Position numbers and translations under genes: made by a program. A stretch of 64,000 nucleotides of DNA. It comes from Planctomycetota bacterium (GTDB lineage: Bacteria > Planctomycetota > Planctomycetia > Pirellulales > PNKZ01). The stretch is from positions 79,527 through 143,526 of the forward strand of contig JAFEBQ010000026.1 of the NCBI GenBank assembly GCA_018242585.1, written 5' to 3'. The notes below the pieces were generated by a model. It was not told the DNA's origin. It saw only the letters and a list, made by a program, of their open reading frames with translations, and ran no database searches. Shown here in pieces: positions 1 through 9,082 of the stretch (position 1 is its first letter; each line of letters starts with the position of its first letter).

Positions 1-1
1 A

Positions 2-1138
2 GGGGACAGCTTCGAGCGCGGCGTGCAACTGGCCGCCCAGGCGGTGCTGGTCTCGCCACACTTCCTGTTCCGCGTCGAAACCGACCAGCACCCCGGCCCC
101 GACGGCAGCTACCAACTGAACGATTACGAGCTGGCCTCGCGGCTCTCGTACTTTCTGTGGAACAGCATGCCGGACGACGAGCTGTTCAAAGTCGCATTCG
201 CCGGCAAGCTGCGCCAGCGCGACGAGCTGACGCGGCAGGCGCGGCGGATGATCGCCGACCCCAAGTCGCAAAGCTTCGTGGAAAGCTTTTCCAGCCAGTG
301 GCTGCAAACTCGCAACTTGAACATCGTGAACCCTGCCACCCAGGTGTTCCCCAAGTTCAAGCCCGAGTTGCTCGACGCCATGCGAACCGAAACCGAGATG
401 TTCTTTGCCGCGGTGATGCGCGAGGACCGGAGCATTCTTGACTTTATCGATGCCGACTTCTCGTTCGTGAACGACGTGCTGGCCGAGCACTACGGCATTA
501 AGGAGGTTTCCGGGCGGGAGTTTCGCCGCGTCAAGCTCGACAACCCGAACTTGGGTGGCGTGATTACCCAGGCCAGCATGCTGACGATCACCTCGAACCC
601 GACCCGCACATCGCCAGTCAAGCGCGGCAAGTGGATCCTGGAAAACATCCTCGGCACGCCACCGCCACCGCCGCCCCCCGAGGTGCCTGCGCTGACGGAA
701 AACCGCAAGGTGAACGAATCGGCGCCGCTGCGCAAACGGCTGGAACAACATCGCGCCAACCCGGCCTGCGCCAATTGTCACCAGCGGATGGACCCGCTGG
801 GCTTCGGCCTGGAAAACTTCGACGCCATCGGCCAGTGGCGCGAGCAAGACGGCAAGTTCCCGCTCGACACTGCCGGCGTCTTGCCCAATGGCGAGCAATT
901 CAACGGTCCCCAGGAACTGAAGCGCGTCCTTCGCGGTCGGCGCACCGAGTTCACCCGCTGCTTGAGCGAGAAGCTGCTCACCTACGCCCTGGGGCGCGGA
1001 CTCGAGTATACTGACAAACTGGCCGTCAACGGCATCGTGCGCGGCGTTGAACGGCAGGACTTCAAGTTCTCGGCCCTGGTGGCCGAAATTGTCAGCAGCG
1101 AACCATTCACCCGTCGTTCCCTGGCAGGGGCGCCATGA
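2..1138 (+). CDS. DUF1592/DUF1588/DUF1585 domain protein, 3' part
   Basis: The reading frame is open from the window edge, so the N-terminus lies upstream; a GTG at 23 is unlikely to be the start because homologous sequence already precedes it. What is present is the C-terminal half of a planctomycete exported protein. The DUF1592 block comes first, then a proline run (GTPPPPPPPE, about nt 655-680), then DUF1588 with a c-type haem motif CANCH (about nt 766-780) followed by RMDPLGFGLENFD, and last DUF1585. Full members usually also carry DUF1587 and a cytochrome-c-like region. The role is unknown; they are usually predicted to be secreted redox or polymer-degrading accessory proteins. The stop overlaps the next ATG by four bases (ATGA), so the two genes are translationally coupled, the usual arrangement with DUF1552 partners. 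Confidence 0.93.
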   Translation, partial: GDSFERGVQLAAQAVLVSPHFLFRVETDQHPGPDGSYQLNDYELASRLSYFLWNSMPDDELFKVAFAGKLRQRDELTRQARRMIADPKSQSFVESFSSQWLQTRNLNIVNPATQVFPKFKPELLDAMRTETEMFFAAVMREDRSILDFIDADFSFVNDVLAEHYGIKEVSGREFRRVKLDNPNLGGVITQASMLTITSNPTRTSPVKRGKWILENILGTPPPPPPPEVPALTENRKVNESAPLRKRLEQHRANPACANCHQRMDPLGFGLENFDAIGQWREQDGKFPLDTAGVLPNGEQFNGPQELKRVLRGRRTEFTRCLSEKLLTYALGRGLEYTDKLAVNGIVRGVERQDFKFSALVAEIVSSEPFTRRSLAGAP

Positions 1139-2478
1139 TGCAACCTGTTTCCCGCCGGATGGTCTTGCGTGGCGTCGGCTCGACGCTGGCCTTGCCGTGG
1201 CTCGACGCCATGTTGCCGCGCTCGTTCGGCAAAGATTCCGCGCCGGCCAACTCACCGCTGCGGATGGCGTTCTTGATGGTCCCCAACGGCGCGCACATGC
1301 CCGAGTGGACCCCAGTGGCCGAAGGTGCCAGTTTCGACCTGCCGCCGATTTTGCAGCCCCTGCAAAACGTCCGCGGCGACATCAGCGTGCTGAGCGGTCT
1401 GACCCAGGCCCAGGCGTTCGCGCTCGGCGACGGCGGCGGCGATCACGCCCGCAGCGCGGCGGCGTTCTTGACCGGCATTCACCCGCGTAAGACGCACGGC
1501 GCGAACATCCATTGCGGCGTGTCGGTCGATCAACTGGCGGCGAACGCCATTGGACGCCAGACGCGACTAGCCTCGCTCGAACTAGGGTGTGAGCCGGGGC
1601 TGACCTCGGGCAACTGCGACTCGGGCTACAGTTGCGCCTATCAATCGAACATCTCCTGGCGCAACGCCACCACCCCCTGCGCCAAGGAAGTCAACCCGCG
1701 GCTAGTCTTCGAGCGACTGTTCTCAAGCGGCAGCCCGCAAGCCAAGCACGAAAGCCGCGAGAAGCGACTGCTGTACCGGCAGAGCATTCTGGATCTGGTC
1801 AATGATGACGCGCAACGGCTGCGCGGCAAGCTGGGCGGAACCGACCAACAGAAGCTCGACGAGTACCTAACTGGCGTGCGCGAGCTGGAGCTGCGCCTGC
1901 AACTGGTCGAATCGAAAGACGTCAAGCCACCCGCCGACTTCAAGCAGCCCGCCGGCGTGCCGGGCGAGTATCGCGAGCATCTGCGGCTGATGTGCGATCT
2001 GATCGTGCTGGCATTCCAAGGAGACCTGACACGGGTCACGACGTTCATGCTGGCCAACGAGGGAAGCAACCGGAACTACCAGATGGTCGGCGTCTCCGAA
2101 GCGCACCACGAGCTGTCACACCACGGCGGCAGCAAAGAGAAGCAAGAGAAGATCGCCAAGATCAATCACTTCCACATGGAGCAATTCGCCTATCTGCTCG
2201 AGCGATTGAAAAAGATCAAGGAAGGAGAACGATCGCTGCTGCACCATTCGATGATCATGTACGGCAGCGGCATCGGCGACGGCGACCGGCACAACCACGA
2301 CGATCTGCCGATCGTGCTGGCCGGTCAGGCCGGCGGCACGATCACCAGCGGCCGCCACGTGAAGTACGCGAACCGGACGCCGCTCAACAATCTGTACCTG
2401 GCCATGCTCGAACGGTTCGGCGTCCAGGGCGAAAGCTTGGGCGACGGCACCGAAGCGCTGAAGAATCTCAAGGCGTAG
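1135..2478 (+). CDS. DUF1552 domain protein with Tat-like signal
   Basis: A 447-residue protein that starts inside the stop of the preceding DUF1592-type gene. The N-terminus has a twin-arginine pattern (SRRMVLRG, residues 6-12) followed by a short hydrophobic stretch, so export by Tat is likely. The rest matches DUF1552, a family related to sulfatase/alkaline-phosphatase-like DUF1501 proteins and nearly always paired with DUF1592/1588/1585 proteins in planctomycetes and their relatives. The conserved late motif HNHDDLPIVLAG is present near residues 380-395. Length is as expected for the family. No enzymatic activity is established, so the pair is named by domain only. Confidence 0.93.
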   Translation: MMQPVSRRMVLRGVGSTLALPWLDAMLPRSFGKDSAPANSPLRMAFLMVPNGAHMPEWTPVAEGASFDLPPILQPLQNVRGDISVLSGLTQAQAFALGDGGGDHARSAAAFLTGIHPRKTHGANIHCGVSVDQLAANAIGRQTRLASLELGCEPGLTSGNCDSGYSCAYQSNISWRNATTPCAKEVNPRLVFERLFSSGSPQAKHESREKRLLYRQSILDLVNDDAQRLRGKLGGTDQQKLDEYLTGVRELELRLQLVESKDVKPPADFKQPAGVPGEYREHLRLMCDLIVLAFQGDLTRVTTFMLANEGSNRNYQMVGVSEAHHELSHHGGSKEKQEKIAKINHFHMEQFAYLLERLKKIKEGERSLLHHSMIMYGSGIGDGDRHNHDDLPIVLAGQAGGTITSGRHVKYANRTPLNNLYLAMLERFGVQGESLGDGTEALKNLKA

Positions 2479-2496
2479 CCGGCTACCGCGTTGAGA

Positions 2497-2561
2497 TTGC
2501 ATCTCCCCTCGCCCCTTGCGGGCTGAGGGTGGTTTGCGTCGCGGATCGGGTGAGGGGCAAT
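2497..2561. repeat. imperfect inverted repeat after the DUF1552 gene
   Basis: A CTCCCCTCGCCC-type arm is answered by GGGTGAGGGGC about 45 bases later. The type resembles the CCCTTCTCCC/GGGAGAAGGG elements elsewhere in the window. It lies just after a stop codon and may help terminate transcription. There is no T-run, so it is annotated as a repeat, not as a terminator. Confidence 0.45.
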
Positions 2562-2749
2562 CCAAGTTCGTGCGGCAAGGTACTACGGGAACCAAGTTGC
2601 ACGATTTTCTCTTTCCTCGTTCTCTTGCTGGCTGGTATTTGGGGCCCGCTCCAACAAATGTGGACATATATATCCGCTTTTGGTATCGTGGAGAGACCGC
2701 TCGACAAGCGGCGGGGCGAAGTGGTTGATGTGAACTAAGGAGCGGTGCC

Positions 2750-3316
2750 ATGAACCGATCGGTGGGAGACGCGGCCACAATGGCCGGCTGTCTGGTGTTG
2801 GTCGCGCTCGTCTTCTGCTCGATCGTGGCTGGCGCGGCGGAGCAGGATGACGCTAAGAGGCCTGGTGAAGCCGGCGCGCCAGCCGTGCCGGTTTCGCGCG
2901 ACGAAGCGCGCCGGCAAGCACGGCTGTTGCATCAAGCCATGCACAACACGTTGCAGGCGGTCCATCATCAGTACTTTCACGAAGACGAAAATCTGGTTCT
3001 GCCGGCGGCCATGATGAAGGACATTTTCGACGAACTTGAGCAAGAGCAGCGCGTCAAGCTGCGCTGGCTGGTGGTCGACGGCACGGCAATGAATTCCGAT
3101 CACAAGGCCAAGAATCAGTTCGAGCGCGACGCCGTCGAAGCCCTGAAGGCTGGCCAGCGCGAATTTGAATGGGAAGAGCAGGGCCACTATCGCCGCGCCG
3201 GCGCGATCGCGCTCCTCAACCCTTGTCTGAAATGCCACGTCCCCAATCGAACCAATTTGGAAGAACGAACCGCGGGGCTGATTATCAGTATTCCGGTCAA
3301 AGCAAAGCCGGAATGA
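2750..3316 (+). CDS. exported Tll0287/DUF3365-like haem-binding protein
   Basis: A 188-residue protein with a good ribosome-binding site (AAGGAG, 7 bases before ATG). Residues about 10-30 are hydrophobic and end in AGAAEQ, a likely signal peptide. The mature part is helical, with a CLKCH (CXXCH) motif at about residues 159-163 in an NPCLKCHVP context close to the C-terminus. That layout, with a late single CXXCH in a roughly 160-residue domain, is that of the DUF3365/Tll0287-like family, a haem-associated sensory or redox domain. It is monocistronic and faces a convergent gene. Family assignment is by motif and layout, so moderate confidence; it could also be a stand-alone monohaem cytochrome. 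Confidence 0.7.
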   Translation: MNRSVGDAATMAGCLVLVALVFCSIVAGAAEQDDAKRPGEAGAPAVPVSRDEARRQARLLHQAMHNTLQAVHHQYFHEDENLVLPAAMMKDIFDELEQEQRVKLRWLVVDGTAMNSDHKAKNQFERDAVEALKAGQREFEWEEQGHYRRAGAIALLNPCLKCHVPNRTNLEERTAGLIISIPVKAKPE

Positions 3317-3369
3317 CGAAGGCGGAGGGTAAGAAGAGGATAAGCCCCGAATGGCGGGAGCTTTGTACC

Positions 3370-3411
3370 CTTCTCCCGCCCACCGGGCATCTCCTCCCAC
3401 AAGGGGAGAAG
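3370..3411. repeat. CTTCTCCC/GGGGAGAAG inverted repeat between convergent genes
   Basis: The arms CTTCTCCC (3370-3377) and GGGGAGAAG (3403-3411) can form a stem of 8-9 pairs around about 25 bases. It sits between a plus gene ending at 3316 and a minus gene ending at 3461, a position suited to a bidirectional terminator. The arm sequence recurs at 18331-18465. Confidence 0.55.
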
Positions 3412-3460
3412 CACTGGTGCATGCCGCATGACGGTTGAGAATAAAACTGTCCAGCGGCGA

Positions 3461-5503
3461 TTACTTCGTGGCCGGATTCACTAGCCAGGCTTCCACCTGG
3501 CGCTGGACCGGTTGCGATTGCCAAACGAACAGGCTTTGCGAAGGCTCGTCATAGACCAGGGCGCCCGCCCCGCCGGCCGATTGCCAGCGCGTCGGCGACA
3601 CCTCGTTGCGCAGCCGTTCGATCAAGGCCGCGGGCTGCACGCCGGCCTTGATGTAGGGCGCGGCCGAATAGACTTCCAACTCGCCATGCTGGTCGACGAC
3701 TTGTTGTGACGTGATCTGCACGGTCGTCTCGTCAAAAGCCCGCCAGGCCAGCCCCAACGGGTTGAGCGCCTGATCCAGCGCGTCGCGCAGCGGCCGGTCG
3801 CTGACGGCAACCGTCGCCTGGCTGCCGGCGAATCGTCCAGCCGCGGCCAAGGCCACGCCGTCGGCGGGCAACTGAACCTCGGCCACCTCCTCAAGTTTAG
3901 ACAGCACTTGCCCCAGCGGGGCCGAGTTGCTGAAGTTAATCGTCACCGCGCCGTCGAGCTTTTGCCGGGCCGCCGTCGAACGACTGACGTTGCGCGGCGG
4001 CTTGGCCACGGTATTCTTGATGGACAGGTGGCGAGCCACGCGCAAGCGATCGAGGAAACCGGTCACGGCGGCTTGCATCTCGGCCGTGTGCCGGATGTTC
4101 AGCTTACCACCGGTCACGTTCGCGACTCCCTCGCCTCCTTGCGCGGCCCACGAGGTCGGCTCGACGAGCGTGGTGACCAACTTGACCACCGTGGCGGGAT
4201 CACTGCCGGCCAAATCGGAAATGTCGTAGTCGCGCGCAGTTGCCAGGTTCTTGTGCCGCACGTCGGTCGTGACCAGCAGTTGGCCGCCATGTTCGACGGC
4301 GATCAACCCGCGCGGGCCAAGTGCGCAAGCCAGCACTTCCGTCAGCGTGACATTCTTGGCGTCGATGGTGACCGGGTCGCGCAAGGTGACGCCGGCTTCG
4401 GCCAGCGCGTCGAGATCGAACGTCACCGGCACCGCGTTGGTCAGGCCGATCATGTTCGCGAAGCGGGCCAGTGATTTGTTGAACTTGATGCCCGGCACCT
4501 TGTGCAGCAAACTTTCTTGAATGTTGACCGGGGGAATCGTGTCGGCCGGGCGAACGTGTACCGCCGAACGAGGCTGCAACGTGTCGAGGGCGGACGGTGG
4601 ATCGATCTTGGGCAGGACCGGCTTTTCAGGCTCGGCCACGGGCGCCGCCGCGGGAACGGCGGGCATCGCAGCCGGAGCAGGATTCGTCACCGCAGCCACT
4701 TGAACAGGTTCAGCAGCCGGCTTTGGAGCGACCGGAACAGGCGGCATAGCGGGCACCGCAGGCGCCGAGTCCGCTCGCTGTCCACCTCCGTCTTTTTGTT
4801 GGGCCGCAGGCGCGGAGAATACGTTATTGGGAACCACGGGCGCTGTGGGCGCCGGAGCGGTGATCGCCGCGGGCTGCGGCACTAGCACAGTCGGAGTTGT
4901 CGTTGTGGTCACGACCGCGGGGACGACCGACGCTGGTGTGACGGCCACGGCCACTTCCGTGTTGGCGGCGTTACCACTGGTCACCCAGGCGGCCACGGCA
5001 GCTGACAAGATACCAGCCACCGGGATCAACACCCAGGGGAGCCAAGCCAGGGACGATCGTGACGGCGCGGCCTGCAGCAAATCGGGCAAGGGCGGCGCGT
5101 TCGATGCCGCCGGCGCGATTTTCGCCGCCGCGACGCTCGTGGGCGCGGACGCTGGCGGCTTGGACGAAGTTTTTTCCGGCGCTGGGCGCGCGGGCTGCTT
5201 CGGTGCCGCCGCATTGCGCGCGGCATTGGCGGCCGGCGAATCGCTCCAGGCCAAATCATCGAACGGTGTCGTCACGGCGCCGGCGGCAGCCGCGCCAGTG
5301 ATGATGCCCGACGACGAGGCCGAGGCCAGTTGTGATTGCGAGTCGGACGCTGCGGCCGACGATCCGGGCTGCCAACCTGCGGGGGGCGCAATCTGCACCA
5401 TGCCGCCGCACTTGGGACAGCCGACGATCTGGCCGATGATGTCGCTGTTGACGACCTTCAGCTTGGACTTGCAGGTCAAACAGCGTACTGAAAACAGTTC
5501 CAC
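3461..5503 (-). CDS. zinc-ribbon membrane protein with two STN-like modules
   Basis: 680 residues, GTG start with a weak AAGG-type site. Residues 1-35 form a zinc ribbon (C8, C11, C29, C32), a leader common in planctomycete membrane proteins. After an Ala/Pro-rich stretch, a single membrane segment spans about 148-172 (LAWLPWVLIPVAGILSAAV). A long Pro/Ala/Val linker to about residue 330 is followed by a probable periplasmic part. This holds two regions resembling secretin/TonB short N-terminal (STN) domains: about 360-415 (VTLRDPVTIDAKNVTL, then LLVTT) and about 515-600 (VTINFSNSAPLGQVL, then a second ALNPLGL segment). No enzyme motif was seen. It lies 111 bp downstream of the pseudokinase gene on the same strand, and the shared architecture suggests they work together. 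Function unknown. Confidence 0.85.
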   Translation of the reverse strand: MELFSVRCLTCKSKLKVVNSDIIGQIVGCPKCGGMVQIAPPAGWQPGSSAAASDSQSQLASASSSGIITGAAAAGAVTTPFDDLAWSDSPAANAARNAAAPKQPARPAPEKTSSKPPASAPTSVAAAKIAPAASNAPPLPDLLQAAPSRSSLAWLPWVLIPVAGILSAAVAAWVTSGNAANTEVAVAVTPASVVPAVVTTTTTPTVLVPQPAAITAPAPTAPVVPNNVFSAPAAQQKDGGGQRADSAPAVPAMPPVPVAPKPAAEPVQVAAVTNPAPAAMPAVPAAAPVAEPEKPVLPKIDPPSALDTLQPRSAVHVRPADTIPPVNIQESLLHKVPGIKFNKSLARFANMIGLTNAVPVTFDLDALAEAGVTLRDPVTIDAKNVTLTEVLACALGPRGLIAVEHGGQLLVTTDVRHKNLATARDYDISDLAGSDPATVVKLVTTLVEPTSWAAQGGEGVANVTGGKLNIRHTAEMQAAVTGFLDRLRVARHLSIKNTVAKPPRNVSRSTAARQKLDGAVTINFSNSAPLGQVLSKLEEVAEVQLPADGVALAAAGRFAGSQATVAVSDRPLRDALDQALNPLGLAWRAFDETTVQITSQQVVDQHGELEVYSAAPYIKAGVQPAALIERLRNEVSPTRWQSAGGAGALVYDEPSQSLFVWQSQPVQRQVEAWLVNPATK

Positions 5504-5614
5504 GCGACTCGCCTTATCAACCGGGCCAGCAACTTTGCGCCGGCGTCAATCCTCGTGCGTCGATGCTCTCAATCGTACGTCGCCAATCACCTCGGCTGAT
5601 GCGCATTACGCCGG

Positions 5615-8600
5615 TTATTTCTTCTTTTTCGGGTCCGGCGCGCCAGCGAACTCGGGGGGCAGCGTGTCCCCACGCTTGGCGGTCTGGGCCCGCGTGCTGA
5701 CGAACAACGTTTCCGACCCGTCGATGTCGGGTTTGATGAAATAGACCAGCTTGCCCTCTGGGCTAGCCCGCATGAAGATCGTCATCAAAATTTCCCGGAT
5801 GCTCTTGTTCTTCTCGTCCAGGGTAAAGGACTGGTTCTTGGTGATGCCGTCGAGCTGCAAGTCGCCCCCCATGATCACAATCGGAGATCCCAGTTCGTCG
5901 GCCAGCAATTGCATCGAGACTTCCAGCGTATTCTTTGGGAACGAGAGTGACGTGACCTTGTTCAACTTGTCGGCCGTGGTCTGCGGCCCAGCCCCTGCCG
6001 GCGCGGCGGTCATGCCCGGCGCCGCCGGCGCTCCGCCCGCAGGCGCAGCCGCGACGACCGCGACCGGCGCGACGCCAATTGGGTTCTCGAGCATGGCCAG
6101 ATGCGTCCCCAAGGCCAGGTGCAAGGCCGCCCCGGCCGGCAAGTAGCACCGGGCGATCACCTGCTTGTCGAGTACGCCAAATCTGAGCGCGTGATCGGCC
6201 AGCTTCACACGGTCGTCGAAGTCGGCCAGGATCGGCAAGCTGAACGGCGTCTTGGCCAGCGAAGCGTTGTAGAGCTTCACGCGGCGCGGCAATTGTTTGG
6301 CGCGTTCCAGGTACGCCGCCGCAGCGGTCGCTTCCTTGACCGTGGCGTCGGGGTTCGACAGTCGCGCCTCGGCAAAGAACGCGCCGTCGCTGAAGTGAGC
6401 GCTCAGCAAGATCACCTTCGGCGCTTCGGTCGTTCCTTCCGCATCGCCAGCGCCGGTCAGGAGCCATTCGACCGGCTCCTTGAGCTTGGCGCCCAGCCCT
6501 TCGAAGATCGCCCCGCCCGCCCCTTCCAGGAACTTGTGCGGGAAGATCCAAGTGAATTGCCGCTCGGCGTCGGTCGACTGCATCATCTTCTCGACCTCGG
6601 GCGAGAAGATCACCGCGTCGCCGTCGATCATCCCTTTGATTTCCTCGGGCGGCGCGATCGCCACGAACTTGCCGCCGCCATCGGCAGGGATGTAATAGCC
6701 GCGGCCGTCGCGTATGTAGTACTTCTTGTCACCGACGGGTTGCGGTTGCGGGTTGCCCCAGGCCGTCAACAGCGTCGCCTCTTCGACCGGCTCGACCAGT
6801 CGGGCGACAACGGCCAACACGCCATGCGCGTCGTGGCTTTGCGGCCAGCAGATGATCGCTTGCTCGATGTTATCCAGCGGCACACCGACCAGCGCCGGCA
6901 ACGACGTGGCCAGCCAGCGTCCCGGCACGCCCAACGGATTCTGCCCGGCCAGCTTTTCGATCTGCGGCGACATCTCCGGAGCGAGCAGAAGTTTGGCCTC
7001 GGGCTGTTTCAGCAAATCGGCCGGGCGCACGATCAGGATCGACTGCATAAACTGGGCCATGTACCTGATTTCGGTCGGCGTCAGCGGCTTGCCCGACGTC
7101 GGCGACGCCCAGATCGGCTCGTTCGCGCCGGCAATCGCTTCGCCCTTGGCCTTCTCGACTGCTGGCTTCGCTTCGCCGGGCTGCTCCGTCATTGCGCCCG
7201 GTGCATTGGTGGCCGAGCCATCAGTTGCCGGTTGAGTACCAGGCGTGCCGGTTGACGGAACGCCGGTCGCGGGGACCGACGGCTTGGTGCCAGTGCTGGC
7301 CTGTGGATTGGCATTGGCTTGAACATTGGCCTCGGTCTTGTCCCCACCGCCGCCGACGAGCGCCATCAGGTCAAAGCCGCTAAAGTGCAAGCCCACGGCG
7401 GTTCCGACCAGGGCCAACAGCAGCACGACGGCAATCAAAGGCAGGCTCGAACTCTTCTTGCGCCGCAGGGCGCGCTCTGCCAGAATGCCACCGTCGCTAG
7501 GGGCCGAGTCGAAGCCCATCCCCATCGGCGCGCCGCTCGGTGCGCCCATCACGGGCGCGGCCATCATCGGCGCGGCCATCATCGGCGCGCCCATCGCGCC
7601 GTAAGGATCAGCCGCGGGCATGGCCATCACTGGCGCAGCCATCATGGGCGATCCGCCGACAGGCATGGCGGTCATCGGTGCTCCCATCATCGATCCGGCC
7701 GGCATGGCCATGGGCACTGCGCCCCCTGCGCTCATGGCACCGTAAGGATCGGCCGTGGGCATCGCCATGACTGGCGTCGCCATCATCGGCGCTATGTTCG
7801 GGTTGACCGGCATGGCGACCATCGGCGCTTGCACCGGCGGAATCGGGTCAGCCATCACCGCGGCGGCCATGGGCGCCGGCGTCGCGCTAGGCGCGGGGGT
7901 GGCGCTGGGGGCTGCCGGGGTCGCATTGGCCGGCGGAGCCGGAGGCGGCGCGACGTTCTTTTTCAGCCAGACCTCGTACGCTTTGCCGGCGGCCGTGGTG
8001 CTGAGTTGTTCCGACTGAGCAGCCCCGGGGGGCAAGTGCTCAAGCAACGCCTCGACGATGCTGTCGGCGCGCTGGTAGCGCATATCCGGGTCTTTGGCGA
8101 TCATATAGCCGACCAAGCGCGACAGTTCGGGCGTGACGGCGGGATTCAGTTTTTCGAGCGGCGTCGGCTCGGCGGCGGCGTGGCGTTGCAGTTTTTGCTG
8201 CAGCGTGCCGCCGGGGAATGGCACCTGGTTCGACAACATCTGGTACAGAGTACACCCGAGGCTGTACAGGTCGCTGCGCGCGTCGGGGGCGCGCGAGCCG
8301 TCGAGTAATTCAGGTGCGGTATAGTCGGCCTCGACCGGCAATTTGCCTTCCTGACGATTGCCCGACAGCACATCAGCCAACCAGGCCCGCGGCGGCGCAA
8401 GCGGATCGCGCGACAACGGGAACAACAAGATGCGGACGTGTCCGTTGCGGTCGACCCACAGGTTGGCGGGACGGATTTCCTCGTGAACCTGCCCCATGGC
8501 GTGCAAGCGGCCCAAGCCCAGCGCCGCCTGGCGAGCAATCCGGCAGGCCTCGCGCGGATCGAGCGCCCCTTGCGTGGCGAGCAGACGTTCGACGCGCTTT

Positions 8601-9082
8601 CCCTGCAAGTCGTCGAGGACGATGAACTTGAAGCGCCCCTCGTCGGCCAGATAGTACGTGCGAAACAGGTTCGGGTGTCCCAAGCTGGCGCGATTGGCCA
8701 TGCCAGCCTGCTGCGCCAAGCTGGCCAAGACTTGCGAGTCTTGGACCGTCGCCCCGGATAGGAAAAACAGACAAACGCGATGACTGGTCGGGGTGTGGAA
8801 CGCGCGAAAGATGCCCGCCAGGCGTCCGCTTTCGATCCGGTCATAGATCAGGTAATCGCCGTAGCGAAACGGCCCCGCACGACCGGCCAACAGGATCTTG
8901 GCCTGATAGGGACTGATCTTTTGATTGCTGACCAGCCATTGAGCCACCTTGTCGGGGGACAGCTTCCCGGCGGCTTCCATCTTTTGCGACGCTTCGAAGA
9001 GCTTGGCCAGCTCCTCATTCTTGAGGAGCCTGCTCTCGGACAGGTGCTTCCAAAATGTTTGAAGGTTTGAGGTTGTCGCCAT
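5615..9082 (-). CDS. membrane protein kinase-like protein, probable pseudokinase
   Basis: 1155 residues, starting at ATG 9082; an in-frame extension to 9124 is possible but lies outside the conserved leader. Residues 1-60 are the helical leader usual in planctomycete Ser/Thr kinases. A kinase-like fold follows (about 60-350), including the late DLYSLGCTLYQML helix. Key residues are missing: the Gly loop reads IESGRLAGIF, the VAIK position reads RVCLFFL, HRD is HEE (HEEIRPAN, about residue 197), and DFG is replaced in ILLFPLSRD. Phosphotransfer therefore looks unlikely. A Met/Ala/Pro-rich repetitive linker (about 370-530) leads to one membrane segment (about 543-565), a large extracytoplasmic part and a C-terminal STN-like module (about 1030-1130). 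It probably acts as a transmembrane scaffold or sensor and is likely cotranscribed with the zinc-ribbon gene. Confidence 0.87.
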   Translation of the reverse strand: MATTSNLQTFWKHLSESRLLKNEELAKLFEASQKMEAAGKLSPDKVAQWLVSNQKISPYQAKILLAGRAGPFRYGDYLIYDRIESGRLAGIFRAFHTPTSHRVCLFFLSGATVQDSQVLASLAQQAGMANRASLGHPNLFRTYYLADEGRFKFIVLDDLQGKRVERLLATQGALDPREACRIARQAALGLGRLHAMGQVHEEIRPANLWVDRNGHVRILLFPLSRDPLAPPRAWLADVLSGNRQEGKLPVEADYTAPELLDGSRAPDARSDLYSLGCTLYQMLSNQVPFPGGTLQQKLQRHAAAEPTPLEKLNPAVTPELSRLVGYMIAKDPDMRYQRADSIVEALLEHLPPGAAQSEQLSTTAAGKAYEVWLKKNVAPPPAPPANATPAAPSATPAPSATPAPMAAAVMADPIPPVQAPMVAMPVNPNIAPMMATPVMAMPTADPYGAMSAGGAVPMAMPAGSMMGAPMTAMPVGGSPMMAAPVMAMPAADPYGAMGAPMMAAPMMAAPVMGAPSGAPMGMGFDSAPSDGGILAERALRRKKSSSLPLIAVVLLLALVGTAVGLHFSGFDLMALVGGGGDKTEANVQANANPQASTGTKPSVPATGVPSTGTPGTQPATDGSATNAPGAMTEQPGEAKPAVEKAKGEAIAGANEPIWASPTSGKPLTPTEIRYMAQFMQSILIVRPADLLKQPEAKLLLAPEMSPQIEKLAGQNPLGVPGRWLATSLPALVGVPLDNIEQAIICWPQSHDAHGVLAVVARLVEPVEEATLLTAWGNPQPQPVGDKKYYIRDGRGYYIPADGGGKFVAIAPPEEIKGMIDGDAVIFSPEVEKMMQSTDAERQFTWIFPHKFLEGAGGAIFEGLGAKLKEPVEWLLTGAGDAEGTTEAPKVILLSAHFSDGAFFAEARLSNPDATVKEATAAAAYLERAKQLPRRVKLYNASLAKTPFSLPILADFDDRVKLADHALRFGVLDKQVIARCYLPAGAALHLALGTHLAMLENPIGVAPVAVVAAAPAGGAPAAPGMTAAPAGAGPQTTADKLNKVTSLSFPKNTLEVSMQLLADELGSPIVIMGGDLQLDGITKNQSFTLDEKNKSIREILMTIFMRASPEGKLVYFIKPDIDGSETLFVSTRAQTAKRGDTLPPEFAGAPDPKKKK

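Noticed and set aside
2660-2680. ACATATATATCC as a -10 promoter box of the haem protein gene
   Set aside because: No suitable -35 element at the right distance, so not reported as a promoter.
7499-7960. Possible CRISPR-like repeat array
   Set aside because: The repeats are in frame inside a coding gene, vary in length and lack regular spacers.
6101-8308. Long plus-strand frames opposite the pseudokinase
   Set aside because: They mirror the low-complexity linker, giving His/Arg-rich products with no family look.
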